Source: Prevotella sp. (GTDB lineage: Bacteria; Bacteroidota; Bacteroidia; Bacteroidales; Bacteroidaceae). Taken from it: a stretch of DNA of 64,000 nt. Of this stretch, positions 8,952 to 17,098 are shown piece after piece. The stretch is taken from the NCBI GenBank assembly GCA_017619375.1, contig JAFZSL010000031.1:114176-178175 (forward strand). Direction: 5' to 3'. The first letter of the stretch is position 1. Each line of letters starts with the position of its first letter. Both the position numbers and the translations under genes were made by a program. The notes below the pieces were generated by a model. It did not search any database and was not told the DNA's origin. It worked only from the letters and a program-made list of their open reading frames with translations.

Positions 8952-9014
8952 AAAGTTGCTCACGCTCGGCAGAATTCAAGCAAGCTTGGTCTGCTCTCGC
9001 TTAATCGCAACTTT
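8952..9014 (+). repeat. Hairpin element (REP-like), near-consensus copy
   Basis: Ends AAAGTTGC and GCAACTTT are perfect inverted repeats, and the interior contains CAAGCAAGCTTG. It differs from the two copies at the window end by only a few bases. Confidence 0.75.
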
Positions 9015-9174
9015 CCTCCTTTTTATATCTTTTTCCTCCTTTTTTAATCTTCTTCTTTTATTGCTATCATTAACATCTTGTGAATCAAAGGTATAAGAGA
9101 TGTGTATAAAGGATTAGCATTCAAGGGGAGGGGCAGGGTTAGAGTCTGTAACTTATTGATTTCCAAATATGATT

Positions 9175-9260
9175 CACCCCACCCCCTTCCCCTTTCGGGC
9201 GGGCACAAGACCCGCCCCTACTGGGGGGGGAGGGGAGATGCGCACCACTTTTTGCACTCA
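9175..9260 (+). repeat. GC-rich intergenic element, copy B
   Basis: A C-rich run, then the palindromic GGGCGGGCACAAGACCCGCC, then GGGGAGGGGAGATGCGCACC and TTTTTGCAC. It shares the TGCGCACC...TTTTTGCAC end with copy C at 51172. A fragment of the central palindrome recurs inverted near 45905-45928. Confidence 0.65.
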
Positions 9261-9377
9261 GCATCATAAGTGGGGACACCCGGCATTCTAAGTGGGGTGC
9301 ATGATGCAAAACGGGGTGACTGTGGGACTATGTTTGACACATATCCGTTCCCTAAGGAAAAATCTTTTTGGGAAAGG

Positions 9378-9407
9378 CTTGCAATTGGCGTTTTTTTGCT
9401 ACTTTTG
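9378..9407 (+). promoter_or_regulatory. Predicted pyrH promoter
   Basis: TACTTTTG at 9400-9407 is a perfect -7 element. CTTG at 9378-9381 lies 18 bp upstream, one base shorter than usual. The leader to ATG 9495 would be about 80 nt. Confidence 0.55.
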
Positions 9408-9494
9408 CAAAAAGAAAAACATCAAATATCCATTCAACGTTTATTTACCACGAATAAATCATAACTATTTTTATAACCACAAAAATCAAATCTT

Positions 9495-10205
9495 ATGGCA
9501 CGATTCAAGAGAATATTGTTGAAGCTCAGCGGCGAGAGCCTCATGGGTAAACAGGGATACGGCATCGACCCGGAACGTTTGGCCGACTATGCACGGCAAG
9601 TGAAGGAAATCCATGACATGGGTGTTCAAATAGGCATCGTCATCGGCGGCGGCAACATCTTCCGTGGTTTGTCAGGCGCGACGAAGGGTTTCGACCGCGT
9701 GAAGGGCGACCAGATGGGTATGCTCGCCACGGCAATCAATTCCCTGGCACTCTCCTCAGCTCTCACCACAGAGGGCGTGGCCAACAAGGTGTTGACCGCC
9801 ATCCGCATGGAACCCATCGGTGAGTTCTACTCCAAATGGAAGGCCATTGAAGAGATGGAGGCCGGAAAGGTGTGTATCTTCTCCGGTGGAACGGGACAAC
9901 CTTACTTCACCACCGACACGGGTTCTTCGCTGCGCGGCGTGGAAATCGAAGCCGACGTGATGCTCAAGGGCACGAGGGTGGATGGCATCTACACCGCCGA
10001 CCCGGAAAAAGACCCGACCGCAGTGAAGTTCGATGACATCACTTACGACGAGATCCTCGAGCGCGGTCTTAAGATCATGGACCTCTCCGCCGTCGTCATG
10101 TGCAACGACAACAACCTCCCCATCTATGTCTTCAACATGGATGTCGTGGGCAACCTCAAGAAAGTCATCGAGGGCGAACCCATCGGAACGTATGTGCACA
10201 GCTAA
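9495..10205 (+). CDS. pyrH: Uridylate kinase (UMP kinase)
   Basis: A 236-residue cytoplasmic hexameric UMP kinase of the amino acid kinase fold, converting UMP and ATP to UDP in pyrimidine synthesis. Visible family features are KRILLKLSGESLMG at the N-terminus, GIVIGGGNIFRG for nucleotide and UMP binding, GGTGQPYFTTDT, and a C-terminal NMDVVGNLKKV segment. Length is typical. It is monocistronic here: the usual neighbour frr does not follow, and a bidirectional terminator comes about 140 bp downstream. Confidence 0.97.
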   Translation: MARFKRILLKLSGESLMGKQGYGIDPERLADYARQVKEIHDMGVQIGIVIGGGNIFRGLSGATKGFDRVKGDQMGMLATAINSLALSSALTTEGVANKVLTAIRMEPIGEFYSKWKAIEEMEAGKVCIFSGGTGQPYFTTDTGSSLRGVEIEADVMLKGTRVDGIYTADPEKDPTAVKFDDITYDEILERGLKIMDLSAVVMCNDNNLPIYVFNMDVVGNLKKVIEGEPIGTYVHS

Positions 10206-10346
10206 CAAGTTTTTTATCACGAATACCGAAGGTATCGCGAGCGAAAGCGAGAACGAAGTGGCAATTAGAGAAATACATGCGCAGCTGACGAGAATGTTCA
10301 GGCGGAAACGCGACAAGGATGTTAAGAAGTCGACAAAGATTACAAA

Positions 10347-10378
10347 CAAGGGGGTGTGCCGAAAAGCACACCCCCTTG
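10347..10378. terminator. Bidirectional terminator between pyrH and the SusCD operon
   Basis: A perfect 13-bp inverted repeat (CAAGGGGGTGTGC and its complement) with a CGAAAA loop. It lies between convergent transcripts and can serve both. Confidence 0.75.
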
Positions 10379-10404
10379 AAATATGGTTCTGATTCTGTTA
10401 TGTA

Positions 10405-10986
10405 TCAGTCGTTCTCTACGAGGCCGGAGTAGCGGATGCCGCTGACCTTGTACTTGGCATAGCCGTCATCGGGATACCATGGGTCGTTGGTGTACTTCAC
10501 ATAGAAGACGATGGAGTCGGCCGGTGAACCGTTGTTCTGTCTTCCCGCACCCTTGAGGATCTTTCCCTGCTCGACAGTGATGCCATAGACATCAGACTTG
10601 TAACTGTTGAGGGCAGCGTGGTTCTCTGCATTGCTGGAAGAGAAGGTAAGAGCATTCTGGTCGATGTTCACCACACTCTTGATGGCATAGTTGGGATAGG
10701 CTTTGTTGCCATAAGTTGAAGCCACATCGAATGCCCCGAGGTCATCAATCCACATTTGTGTAGGCGAATTGCTTGCAGTGTTGTAGGTAAGGAAGAGCAC
10801 TCTTCCCACACCAAAGTAATCTTCTCCACCACTGATGGGATTACCGCTGTCATCCACGGCATCGATGGTGACATACCATTGTCCAGCCATGCTCTCTGTA
10901 GCGGTGCCTCCAATGTCTTCTTTGTCGCAAGAGGTAATTGTCAAGCCAAGCAACAATGTTGCTGCAAAATATAATATTTTCTTCAT
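10405..10986 (-). CDS. Outer-membrane lipoprotein, lipid-binding-like (BT2261-like position)
   Basis: A 193-residue lipoprotein with lipobox ending at Cys20 (TITSC). The body contains AGQWYVTIDAVDDSG near the start, MWIDDLGAFD in the middle and VKYTNDPWYPDDGYAKYKVSG near the end, consistent with the small beta-rich family called lipid-binding putative hydrolase in Bacteroidetes. It is the last gene of a four-gene operon, 17 bp after its neighbour. By gene order it corresponds to the small accessory lipoprotein of the BT2261-BT2264 SusCD complex, so a cell-surface accessory role is inferred. No catalytic residues can be assigned. Confidence 0.7.
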   Translation of the reverse strand: MKKILYFAATLLLGLTITSCDKEDIGGTATESMAGQWYVTIDAVDDSGNPISGGEDYFGVGRVLFLTYNTASNSPTQMWIDDLGAFDVASTYGNKAYPNYAIKSVVNIDQNALTFSSSNAENHAALNSYKSDVYGITVEQGKILKGAGRQNNGSPADSIVFYVKYTNDPWYPDDGYAKYKVSGIRYSGLVEND

Positions 10987-11003
10987 ATCGTATCGTTGCT
11001 AAG

Positions 11004-11702
11004 TTATTTTGTCAATGTTACATAGAACGGAGCACCGAAGTCCATCACAAAAGTGATGGTGCCTGTTGCGGGGTCGTATTTGCCATCTATGCTCTCCATG
11101 GGGTCTTCCCAATACCAGTAGCCTTGATCCACCACCTCGATGGTGTTGTCGGCATTGAGTTTGAGAGTGGCGTCAAGGAAGAAGTCATAGCCATAGGCAT
11201 CATAACCGGGATAACGTCCGTAGCTGTAGAAGCCACCTGCGAGGTCGTTGATGGAATAAGTGCCGTCGCCATTGTCAGTGATGCGTATGGGAGCATTGAA
11301 ATAATGCCTGGATCCATACTGGCTTTCACCGAAATATGTGCTGGCGAAGTTGTTCCTATCAACCACGGCCACCTTGCGTGAAGCAGAAGCGGAGAAACCA
11401 TCAGGGTTGACCACGCTGTAGTTGAGTGTATAGAAACCAAGTTTGTTGGTATCTACGGTGCCAGAGGTGACAATCATGTCAGACACGTCCTCACCACCCA
11501 TGGTAGCCGTACATCCCGGGTCTGCGAAAGCACTTCCCAACTGCGTTGTCATATTTTGGGCACCGTTGAGTTCCAAAATGGCATAATAGGTGATACGGCT
11601 CTTGCCTTCCGACTCATCATCATCACTGCAACTGGTGAACACAGTCGGTGTTGCCAGTGCGAGCAAAGCTGCAAATAATATATTCTTTTTCATTTTATTC
11701 AT
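11004..11702 (-). CDS. Surface lipoprotein, BT2262-like (DUF5012/5011-type Ig-like domain)
   Basis: A 232-residue lipoprotein with lipobox Cys25 (VFTSC), an acidic Asp/Glu/Ser stretch, and an Ig-like domain beginning ITYYAILELNG, with GSAFADPGC and GFYTLNYSVVNPDG typical of DUF5011/5012 modules. The second half contains an FNAPIRITDNGDGTYSINDLAGG segment. Third in the operon after susC and susD, it likely sits with them on the outer membrane as a ligand-binding accessory. ATG at 11693 is an equally possible start. No enzyme signature is seen. Confidence 0.7.
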   Translation of the reverse strand: MNKMKKNILFAALLALATPTVFTSCSDDDESEGKSRITYYAILELNGAQNMTTQLGSAFADPGCTATMGGEDVSDMIVTSGTVDTNKLGFYTLNYSVVNPDGFSASASRKVAVVDRNNFASTYFGESQYGSRHYFNAPIRITDNGDGTYSINDLAGGFYSYGRYPGYDAYGYDFFLDATLKLNADNTIEVVDQGYWYWEDPMESIDGKYDPATGTITFVMDFGAPFYVTLTK

Positions 11703-11716
11703 CTTTTAGGTAATGA

Positions 11717-13234
11717 TCATTGTTGTGCCCAGAAGATAGGTTTCAGATAGTCGGCATTCTCGAATACAGGCGCGTTGCCGTTGCTCGACGTAGAAGAGGA
11801 AGCGTAAGGCCAACGCTCGATGACGTGATTGCTTCCAATGTTACCATTCACCTGGATGGGGGTATAAAGCGTTCCCGGTTGGTAGAGTTGCGGAGAATAT
11901 ACATCGGTATCAACGTTATAGAGCTGAGAGCCTGTCACAGTGCCGAAAGCGGGGTAACGAAGACGGCGCAACTCGCACCACGACTCGAAGTTGTTGACGC
12001 CTGCAAGAGCGACCCACTTGGCAATACCCAACACCTTCTTGTAGTTGCCTTGGTCGTAAGGATTACGTGAGATGTATTCGGCAGCACCACCAACACCAGC
12101 AGAAGCGAAAGATGCTTCCACAGCTGCGGCATAGTGTGCTGCAGCCTGTGCGGCATCATTCTTTTTGGCAAAATATTCAGCAATGAAGAACTCCGTCTCT
12201 GCCACGGTGATGAGATAGACTGGCGAATTGTAAGCTATCTTCGGGCGGCACCAGTAGGCAGCCTTGAGGTCGGCAGAAGTGGAGAAGTTAGTTCCAGACA
12301 CGCCACCGGTGAACACCCCGGAGCTGTTGGTGTCGAAGAAAGCAGCAAGGCGTGGATCTTCATAGACCACATCACCATTGCCGTCTTTCAACTGCATGGT
12401 GCCTACGAGGGCGATGTTGGCAGTGACATTGATCTGCGTGGAGCCGAAGGAGGTGGAGAACTCCTCTGAATAGTAGGGGTTCATCTGTCCTGTCTCATTC
12501 TGCCAGCAGCCTGCGTATGCAACGTCGGCAGTGGGGAGGTTGCCCTCGCTGATGATGGCTCCAATCTGTGCGTCAACAGCTGACACGTTGCTCATACGGG
12601 ACAAAATCTTGAGTTTCAAAGCATTTGCGAACTTGATCCAGTTGGCAGCATTCTGTCCTTTGAAAAGGAAATTGGTGGCCACCATGTCATTGGCGTTGGC
12701 CTTAGCCAGTGCATTGTTCAATTCGTTCAAGATGCCTTCATAGACCACAGAGCCTTCATCATAGTGAGGTGAGGAGTTGCTGATGTCGAGCGCCTCGGAA
12801 TACGGCACGCTTCCATAGCAATCCACCATGGCTTGCAGGGTGAAGCAACGCAGCGTGGTTGCAGCAAGGAAAGTACCCCATTCCTCATTCTTCTCAGCCA
12901 TGTTCATGATGGTCTTCAAGTTTTTCAGTGCCACGCGGTTCAACTGCGAATATGCGGTGGAAGAGCGGACCGGTGACATGGTGAACTGTGAGTAGTCCAC
13001 GTAGTTGCTGGTACCGAACATGTGAGCATAATGCTGTGAGAAATACCCTCCGGGAATGCGAAGGAGGTTGCCATAAGTGGAAGCGAGTCCCATCTCGGCA
13101 GCAGGCAGCATGATGCTGGGTGTCATATTCTCCTCGGTGGGAGAGTTGGGATCCTGGTTGATATCCAAATAACTGTCACAGGAAGCAACGGTCATGCCCA
13201 GGATGATGGTTGATAATATTGCTAATTTTTTCAT
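11717..13234 (-). CDS. SusD/RagB-family outer-membrane lipoprotein (SusD-like_2 type)
   Basis: A 505-residue substrate-binding lid of a SusCD importer. Lipobox Cys19 (TVASC) is followed by DSYLDINQDPNSPTEEN, the usual mature SusD N-terminus. TPR-like helices with VALKNLKTIMNMAEK and YSEALDISNSSPHYDEG follow, and a C-terminal YPSxxR-like cleft is suggested by WCELRRLRYPAFG. It fits the SusD-like_2 branch better than the starch SusD branch. An AGGAGG sequence precedes its ATG, 20 bp after susC. See the operon note for why a peptide ligand is suspected. Confidence 0.9.
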   Translation of the reverse strand: MKKLAILSTIILGMTVASCDSYLDINQDPNSPTEENMTPSIMLPAAEMGLASTYGNLLRIPGGYFSQHYAHMFGTSNYVDYSQFTMSPVRSSTAYSQLNRVALKNLKTIMNMAEKNEEWGTFLAATTLRCFTLQAMVDCYGSVPYSEALDISNSSPHYDEGSVVYEGILNELNNALAKANANDMVATNFLFKGQNAANWIKFANALKLKILSRMSNVSAVDAQIGAIISEGNLPTADVAYAGCWQNETGQMNPYYSEEFSTSFGSTQINVTANIALVGTMQLKDGNGDVVYEDPRLAAFFDTNSSGVFTGGVSGTNFSTSADLKAAYWCRPKIAYNSPVYLITVAETEFFIAEYFAKKNDAAQAAAHYAAAVEASFASAGVGGAAEYISRNPYDQGNYKKVLGIAKWVALAGVNNFESWCELRRLRYPAFGTVTGSQLYNVDTDVYSPQLYQPGTLYTPIQVNGNIGSNHVIERWPYASSSTSSNGNAPVFENADYLKPIFWAQQ

Positions 13235-13254
13235 ACGTTTTGTCCTCCTTCAAA

Positions 13255-16200
13255 TTAGAATTTAACACCTACGTTGAAACCGAAAGTGCGGCAGCTTGGG
13301 TTGACATAAAGCTCACCAAACTGTCCTTCGAGGTCGTTACCTCTCGTACTACCCTCTGGGTCAATATATGTGTTGCTCTTATGGGTCCAAGTGAACACGT
13401 TGTTGCAGAACAGGGAAACATTGATTTCGCTAAGATAGAGTTTGCTCACCCATGCACGTGGCAACTGGTATGCCAAGGTGATGTTACGCAGTTTGACAAA
13501 CGACTTGTCAAGCAGGTAAGCCTCACCGCCTTGTCCCCATCCTGAATCATTATAATAATCCTGATAACTTGAGTTGTTGAGATAAATAGGCGTGTTATTC
13601 TCCACATACTGGGGAGCTTCGGGAGTACCCACATTCACCACAGAGTTGGGGATGACGAACGGACGGCGCTCGTTGTACAAGGTCACCTCACCATTGCCGG
13701 TGAACTGCATCAGGTTCTTGGTACGTGAGAACATGTAACCACCCTTGCGTATGTCAAGTGCAGCGCTGAGTGAGAGTCCCTTCCATGTGAAAGCAGTGGT
13801 GACACCACCTGTCCAATCGGGATTCATGTTCTTACCTGTATCCACCAAGTCGGTAGTGAGGAGCAACTGTCCATTTTCATCTACGATGACTTTCCCATCG
13901 GCTGTATATTGAGGCATGTAGGTGTAGAATTCACCCATCGGGTTGCCTTCCTCTGCATACATGTAAACAGCGTCGTTTCCTGCCGAGAAGGAGTAAATCT
14001 GTGTTTTTCCACCTTCGAGGCTGGCAGGCATGGAGAGCACCTTGTTTTGAATCTTGGAGAAGTTGAAACCCAAATCCCAACGGAAATCCCTTGTACGTAT
14101 GGGCACCAGGTTGACGAGCAACTCTATACCGCGGTTTCTCACATTACCGAAGTTGGTCACCATGGAAGAATAACCTGTGGCGGGGTCAACAGGCAGTGTG
14201 AAGATTTGGTCTTCAGTCTCACGATTGTAATAAGCGAAATCGACGTTGATGCGGTTTCCAAAGAAAGCGAGGTTCAAACCCACCTCATACTCAGTGGTCA
14301 TCTCAGGCTTCAAGCTAGAGCTGCCGATGGTGGCGGACTCTTGGAAAGCGTTGACACCACTCATCGGGAAGCTTGCCACGTCTGTTCCATAATAAGCGCG
14401 GGACGTTCCCTGTATGAAGCGTGCCGATGTCAAATACGGGCTGGCGTCATTACCTGTCTTACCATAAGCCAAACGTACTTTACCAAAGTCGAGTATGTTG
14501 TTCTTCGGCAAGAGTTTAGAGAATATCCAGCTCAGAGTCACACCGGGATAGAAATAGCTATTGTCATCGATGGGCAGTGTGGAAGACCAGTCATTGCGTG
14601 CGGTGAGTCCGAGATAGAGCATGTCGTCCCATCCCAAAGTCACGTCACCAAAGAGACCCACGAGACGTCTCTTCGATTGACTTTCACTCAAATCAGCCTT
14701 CGTGGCACCGTTGCTCAAGTCCCAGAATCCAGTGTTGAAGGTCAGACCGTCAGTCTCACCCGTCATATAGGTATTGAAACGTTCGTTCATATTGACACCA
14801 GCATTGATGTTCACATCCAACCTGCCATCAAGATATTTATCCGACCAATTGGCCAGGAAGTCATGGTTGATTTCATAATTACGCAGGTAACGTGTCAAGA
14901 CCCATCCGTCCTGGTTCATATTGGAAGGAGCATAACCATAATCCTCATTGATGAGAGCGTCATCAAGGGTGATTTGCGGATATCCCATCTTCAAGTCATA
15001 ATCAGTGTAGTCGAAGCCGTAGCGATAGGTAAGCGTCAATTTCTTGATTGGTTTGACGTCGGCCTGGATGAAGCCATGGATCTGTTTGGCATCATTGTGG
15101 TTACAGTTGTTCTCGATAGCCCAATACGGGTTGGTGATACCGTAAGGTGTGTACCATGCTTCGGGGGTGTTGAACGGGTTGGATAGATCCTTGCGGTCAA
15201 CGAGTGAGATGTCACGTGGGAACTCGAGGATACCATCGATGAACGATGTACCTTGATACGAACCTACGATGTCAGCCTTTGACTTGGCGATATTGACGCT
15301 TGAGGTCAGCTTGAACCAATTTGTAGGAGCATAACTGGCGTTGAAAGCGATGGTGTTACGCTTGTAGGTATCCTTGTCATAGGGCACGACACCATCGTCA
15401 CTTGAATAGCCATAGCTGAGATAGTAGGTCATCTTCGAGTCATCAGACATACCACTGAGCGAAACGCTGTGGTTGGTAGAGAGACCTGTCTCGAAGAAGT
15501 CCTCGATGTTGCTCTCCAAGGCAGAATACTCATGGATGAGCTGCTGGTGATTCCAAATCGGTCCATAAACCTGTGTTGAGCCGTCGAGTTCAGGTCCCCA
15601 AGAACCATTCTCAATAAAGGTTTGTGTTCCGTTCCATCCTTGTCCGAACTTGTTCTGGAACTTGGGCAGTGTGGACACCTGTCTCCACTGTACACTACCG
15701 TCGTAAGAGATGGAAAAGTTACGTGCTCCATGCTGCTTTCCACTCTTGGTAGTGATCACGATGACACCATTGGCAGCGCGGCTGCCGTAGAGTGCAGTAG
15801 CGGCAGCACCTTTGAGCACCGTCATCGACTCAATGTCGTTCGGGTTGATGCTGGAGATACCACCCATGGCCTCTTGGTTACCCTGTGCAAGGATGGTTGT
15901 CTGCTGGAGAGGCACTCCATCAACCACATAAAGCGGTTGGTTGTTGCCATTGATAGAACTGAAACCACGGATGATCACGGAGTTAGCAGTACCAGGGTTA
16001 GCCGAGCTTGCGCTAACTTGCACACCGGCCACCTTGCCAGCAAGTGAAGACATGGCATCAGTCAATCGTCCGGTGACCAGTTCATCGTTGTCGAGGGTCT
16101 GCGCCGAATAACCGAGGGTCTTCTGCTGCCTGCTGATACCCATGGCTGTCACGACCACTTCGTCAAGCAACGTATCATCTGACAATAGCCTGATACGCAT

Positions 16201-16464
16201 GTTTGGTGCTGCAGTCACTTCCATCGTCTGCATTCCCACATAGGAAATGCGGAGGGTGCTGTTTCTACTCGGAACGTCCAAAGAGAACTTTCCGTCAACA
16301 TCGGTCACCGTACCCTGTGACGTACCCACAATCTGGACAGTGGCGCCCACGACAGGCAGACCATCCTCTTGCGAGACCACAGTACCCGTGACCCGAGTTT
16401 GTGCCATCGCCACTGCACATGTCATGCAGAGGCAGGCAAGTAACATAGTTAACTTTTTAATCAT
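13255..16464 (-). CDS. SusC/RagA-family TonB-linked outer-membrane transporter
   Basis: About 1,069 residues. A signal peptide (KKLTMLLACLCMTCAVAMAQ) leads to a carboxypeptidase-like regulatory domain (RVTGTVVSQEDGLPVVGATV), the TonB-box region (DEVVVTAMGISRQQK), a plug domain (VIIRGFSSINGNNQPLYVVD; GAAATALYGSRAANGV) and a 22-strand barrel ending in GFNVGVKF. It imports ligand captured by the SusD lid, energised by TonB. The ORF extends to 16476, but MIKKL at 16464 is the better signal-peptide start. First gene of a four-gene operon with no glycosidase, anti-sigma factor or hybrid sensor adjacent. Confidence 0.95.
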   Translation of the reverse strand: MIKKLTMLLACLCMTCAVAMAQTRVTGTVVSQEDGLPVVGATVQIVGTSQGTVTDVDGKFSLDVPSRNSTLRISYVGMQTMEVTAAPNMRIRLLSDDTLLDEVVVTAMGISRQQKTLGYSAQTLDNDELVTGRLTDAMSSLAGKVAGVQVSASSANPGTANSVIIRGFSSINGNNQPLYVVDGVPLQQTTILAQGNQEAMGGISSINPNDIESMTVLKGAAATALYGSRAANGVIVITTKSGKQHGARNFSISYDGSVQWRQVSTLPKFQNKFGQGWNGTQTFIENGSWGPELDGSTQVYGPIWNHQQLIHEYSALESNIEDFFETGLSTNHSVSLSGMSDDSKMTYYLSYGYSSDDGVVPYDKDTYKRNTIAFNASYAPTNWFKLTSSVNIAKSKADIVGSYQGTSFIDGILEFPRDISLVDRKDLSNPFNTPEAWYTPYGITNPYWAIENNCNHNDAKQIHGFIQADVKPIKKLTLTYRYGFDYTDYDLKMGYPQITLDDALINEDYGYAPSNMNQDGWVLTRYLRNYEINHDFLANWSDKYLDGRLDVNINAGVNMNERFNTYMTGETDGLTFNTGFWDLSNGATKADLSESQSKRRLVGLFGDVTLGWDDMLYLGLTARNDWSSTLPIDDNSYFYPGVTLSWIFSKLLPKNNILDFGKVRLAYGKTGNDASPYLTSARFIQGTSRAYYGTDVASFPMSGVNAFQESATIGSSSLKPEMTTEYEVGLNLAFFGNRINVDFAYYNRETEDQIFTLPVDPATGYSSMVTNFGNVRNRGIELLVNLVPIRTRDFRWDLGFNFSKIQNKVLSMPASLEGGKTQIYSFSAGNDAVYMYAEEGNPMGEFYTYMPQYTADGKVIVDENGQLLLTTDLVDTGKNMNPDWTGGVTTAFTWKGLSLSAALDIRKGGYMFSRTKNLMQFTGNGEVTLYNERRPFVIPNSVVNVGTPEAPQYVENNTPIYLNNSSYQDYYNDSGWGQGGEAYLLDKSFVKLRNITLAYQLPRAWVSKLYLSEINVSLFCNNVFTWTHKSNTYIDPEGSTRGNDLEGQFGELYVNPSCRTFGFNVGVKF

Positions 16465-16630
16465 AAACTCTCTCACTAATTAATATAATAATGTATATGT
16501 ATTATCTCATTTCCAAGAACATCCCTCTTTAGGGGCGATTAGGTTGGGCGTGCTCTTTTCCTATGCTGTTTCTATGCAGATACAGGTGATATCGCTGTTT
16601 GCTGGCGTGTAATCTATATAAGTTGGTGGG

Positions 16631-16661
16631 CAAAATTAAACATTTTTTGCATAATAACAAA
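16631..16661 (-). promoter_or_regulatory. Promoter of the SusCD operon
   Basis: On the minus strand TTTG (16661-16658) and TAATTTTG (16638-16631) are 19 bp apart, a perfect Bacteroidetes promoter. Initiation near 16625 leaves a leader of about 160 nt before susC. Confidence 0.8.
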
Positions 16662-16803
16662 AAAATTAAGTGAAAATGTGTGGAAAGATGGTAAATGAGA
16701 GACAAAAAGAGGGAAAAAAGGAACAATGACGCACTATTTTGATATCAAAAAGATGCTTTTCATTGCAATTTTTCATTTTTAGTGTAGAAAAGACAGCAAT
16801 TAG

Positions 16804-16927
16804 ATTGAAGATTGAAAATTGAAAATTGAATTTTTGGAGCAGCGAGAGCAGAGCCAAGCAATTGGAAACAGAAATGCGACATCCTCTTCAATTATCAATT
16901 TTCAATTATCAATTTTCAATCTTCAAT
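16804..16927. repeat. AT-rich inverted-repeat element, 124 bp
   Basis: Arms of 27 bp (16804-16830 and 16901-16927) match at 26 positions and consist of ATTGAAGATTGA/AAATTGA units. The spacer holds AGCGAGAGCAG, which also appears (as CTGCTCTCGCT) in the hairpin elements at 8.9 and 63.9 kb. It lies between divergently transcribed susC and gdhA. No transposase is present. Confidence 0.65.
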
Positions 16928-17005
16928 ATCATTTGCCGTTTTATTCCGCAAAAAGGCAAAAAAGTATCTTTTTTCATCTTTTTTCGATATTTTTCTATCA
17001 TTTTG

Positions 17006-17036
17006 TTTGGTGTTTTGGATATTATGCTTACCTTTG
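17006..17036 (+). promoter_or_regulatory. Promoter of gdhA
   Basis: TTTG at 17006-17009 and TACCTTTG at 17029-17036 are 19 bp apart, a perfect match to the Bacteroidetes consensus. The leader to ATG 17099 would be about 55 nt. Confidence 0.8.
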
Positions 17037-17098
17037 CACACGAAATGTAAGAAGAATCAACAAATTTCAAACAACCCAATAAAAAAAGTAAAAAGATT

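Larger units (their letters stand above)
8453..9494. other. 1-kb non-coding, repeat-rich spacer before pyrH
   Basis: Several short open frames exist here but are low-complexity and overlap repeats. The spacer holds a terminator hairpin, two copies of a GC-rich element, two copies of a 62-63 bp hairpin element, and the short palindromes GACAGTTTTGTTTGTC and ACGCAAGCGTTTCAC (8693-8707). The pyrH promoter is at its right end. No gene is supported. Confidence 0.7.

Noticed and set aside
8532-9096. Overlapping short open frames in the pyrH upstream spacer
   Set aside because: They run through repeats and low-complexity AT-rich sequence, and lack credible starts.
10206-10392. Short frames after pyrH
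   Set aside because: They overlap the pyrH end and the terminator hairpin and have no recognisable protein character.
13909-15186. 425-codon open frame on the plus strand
   Set aside because: Antisense to the SusC barrel; no domain, promoter or start context.
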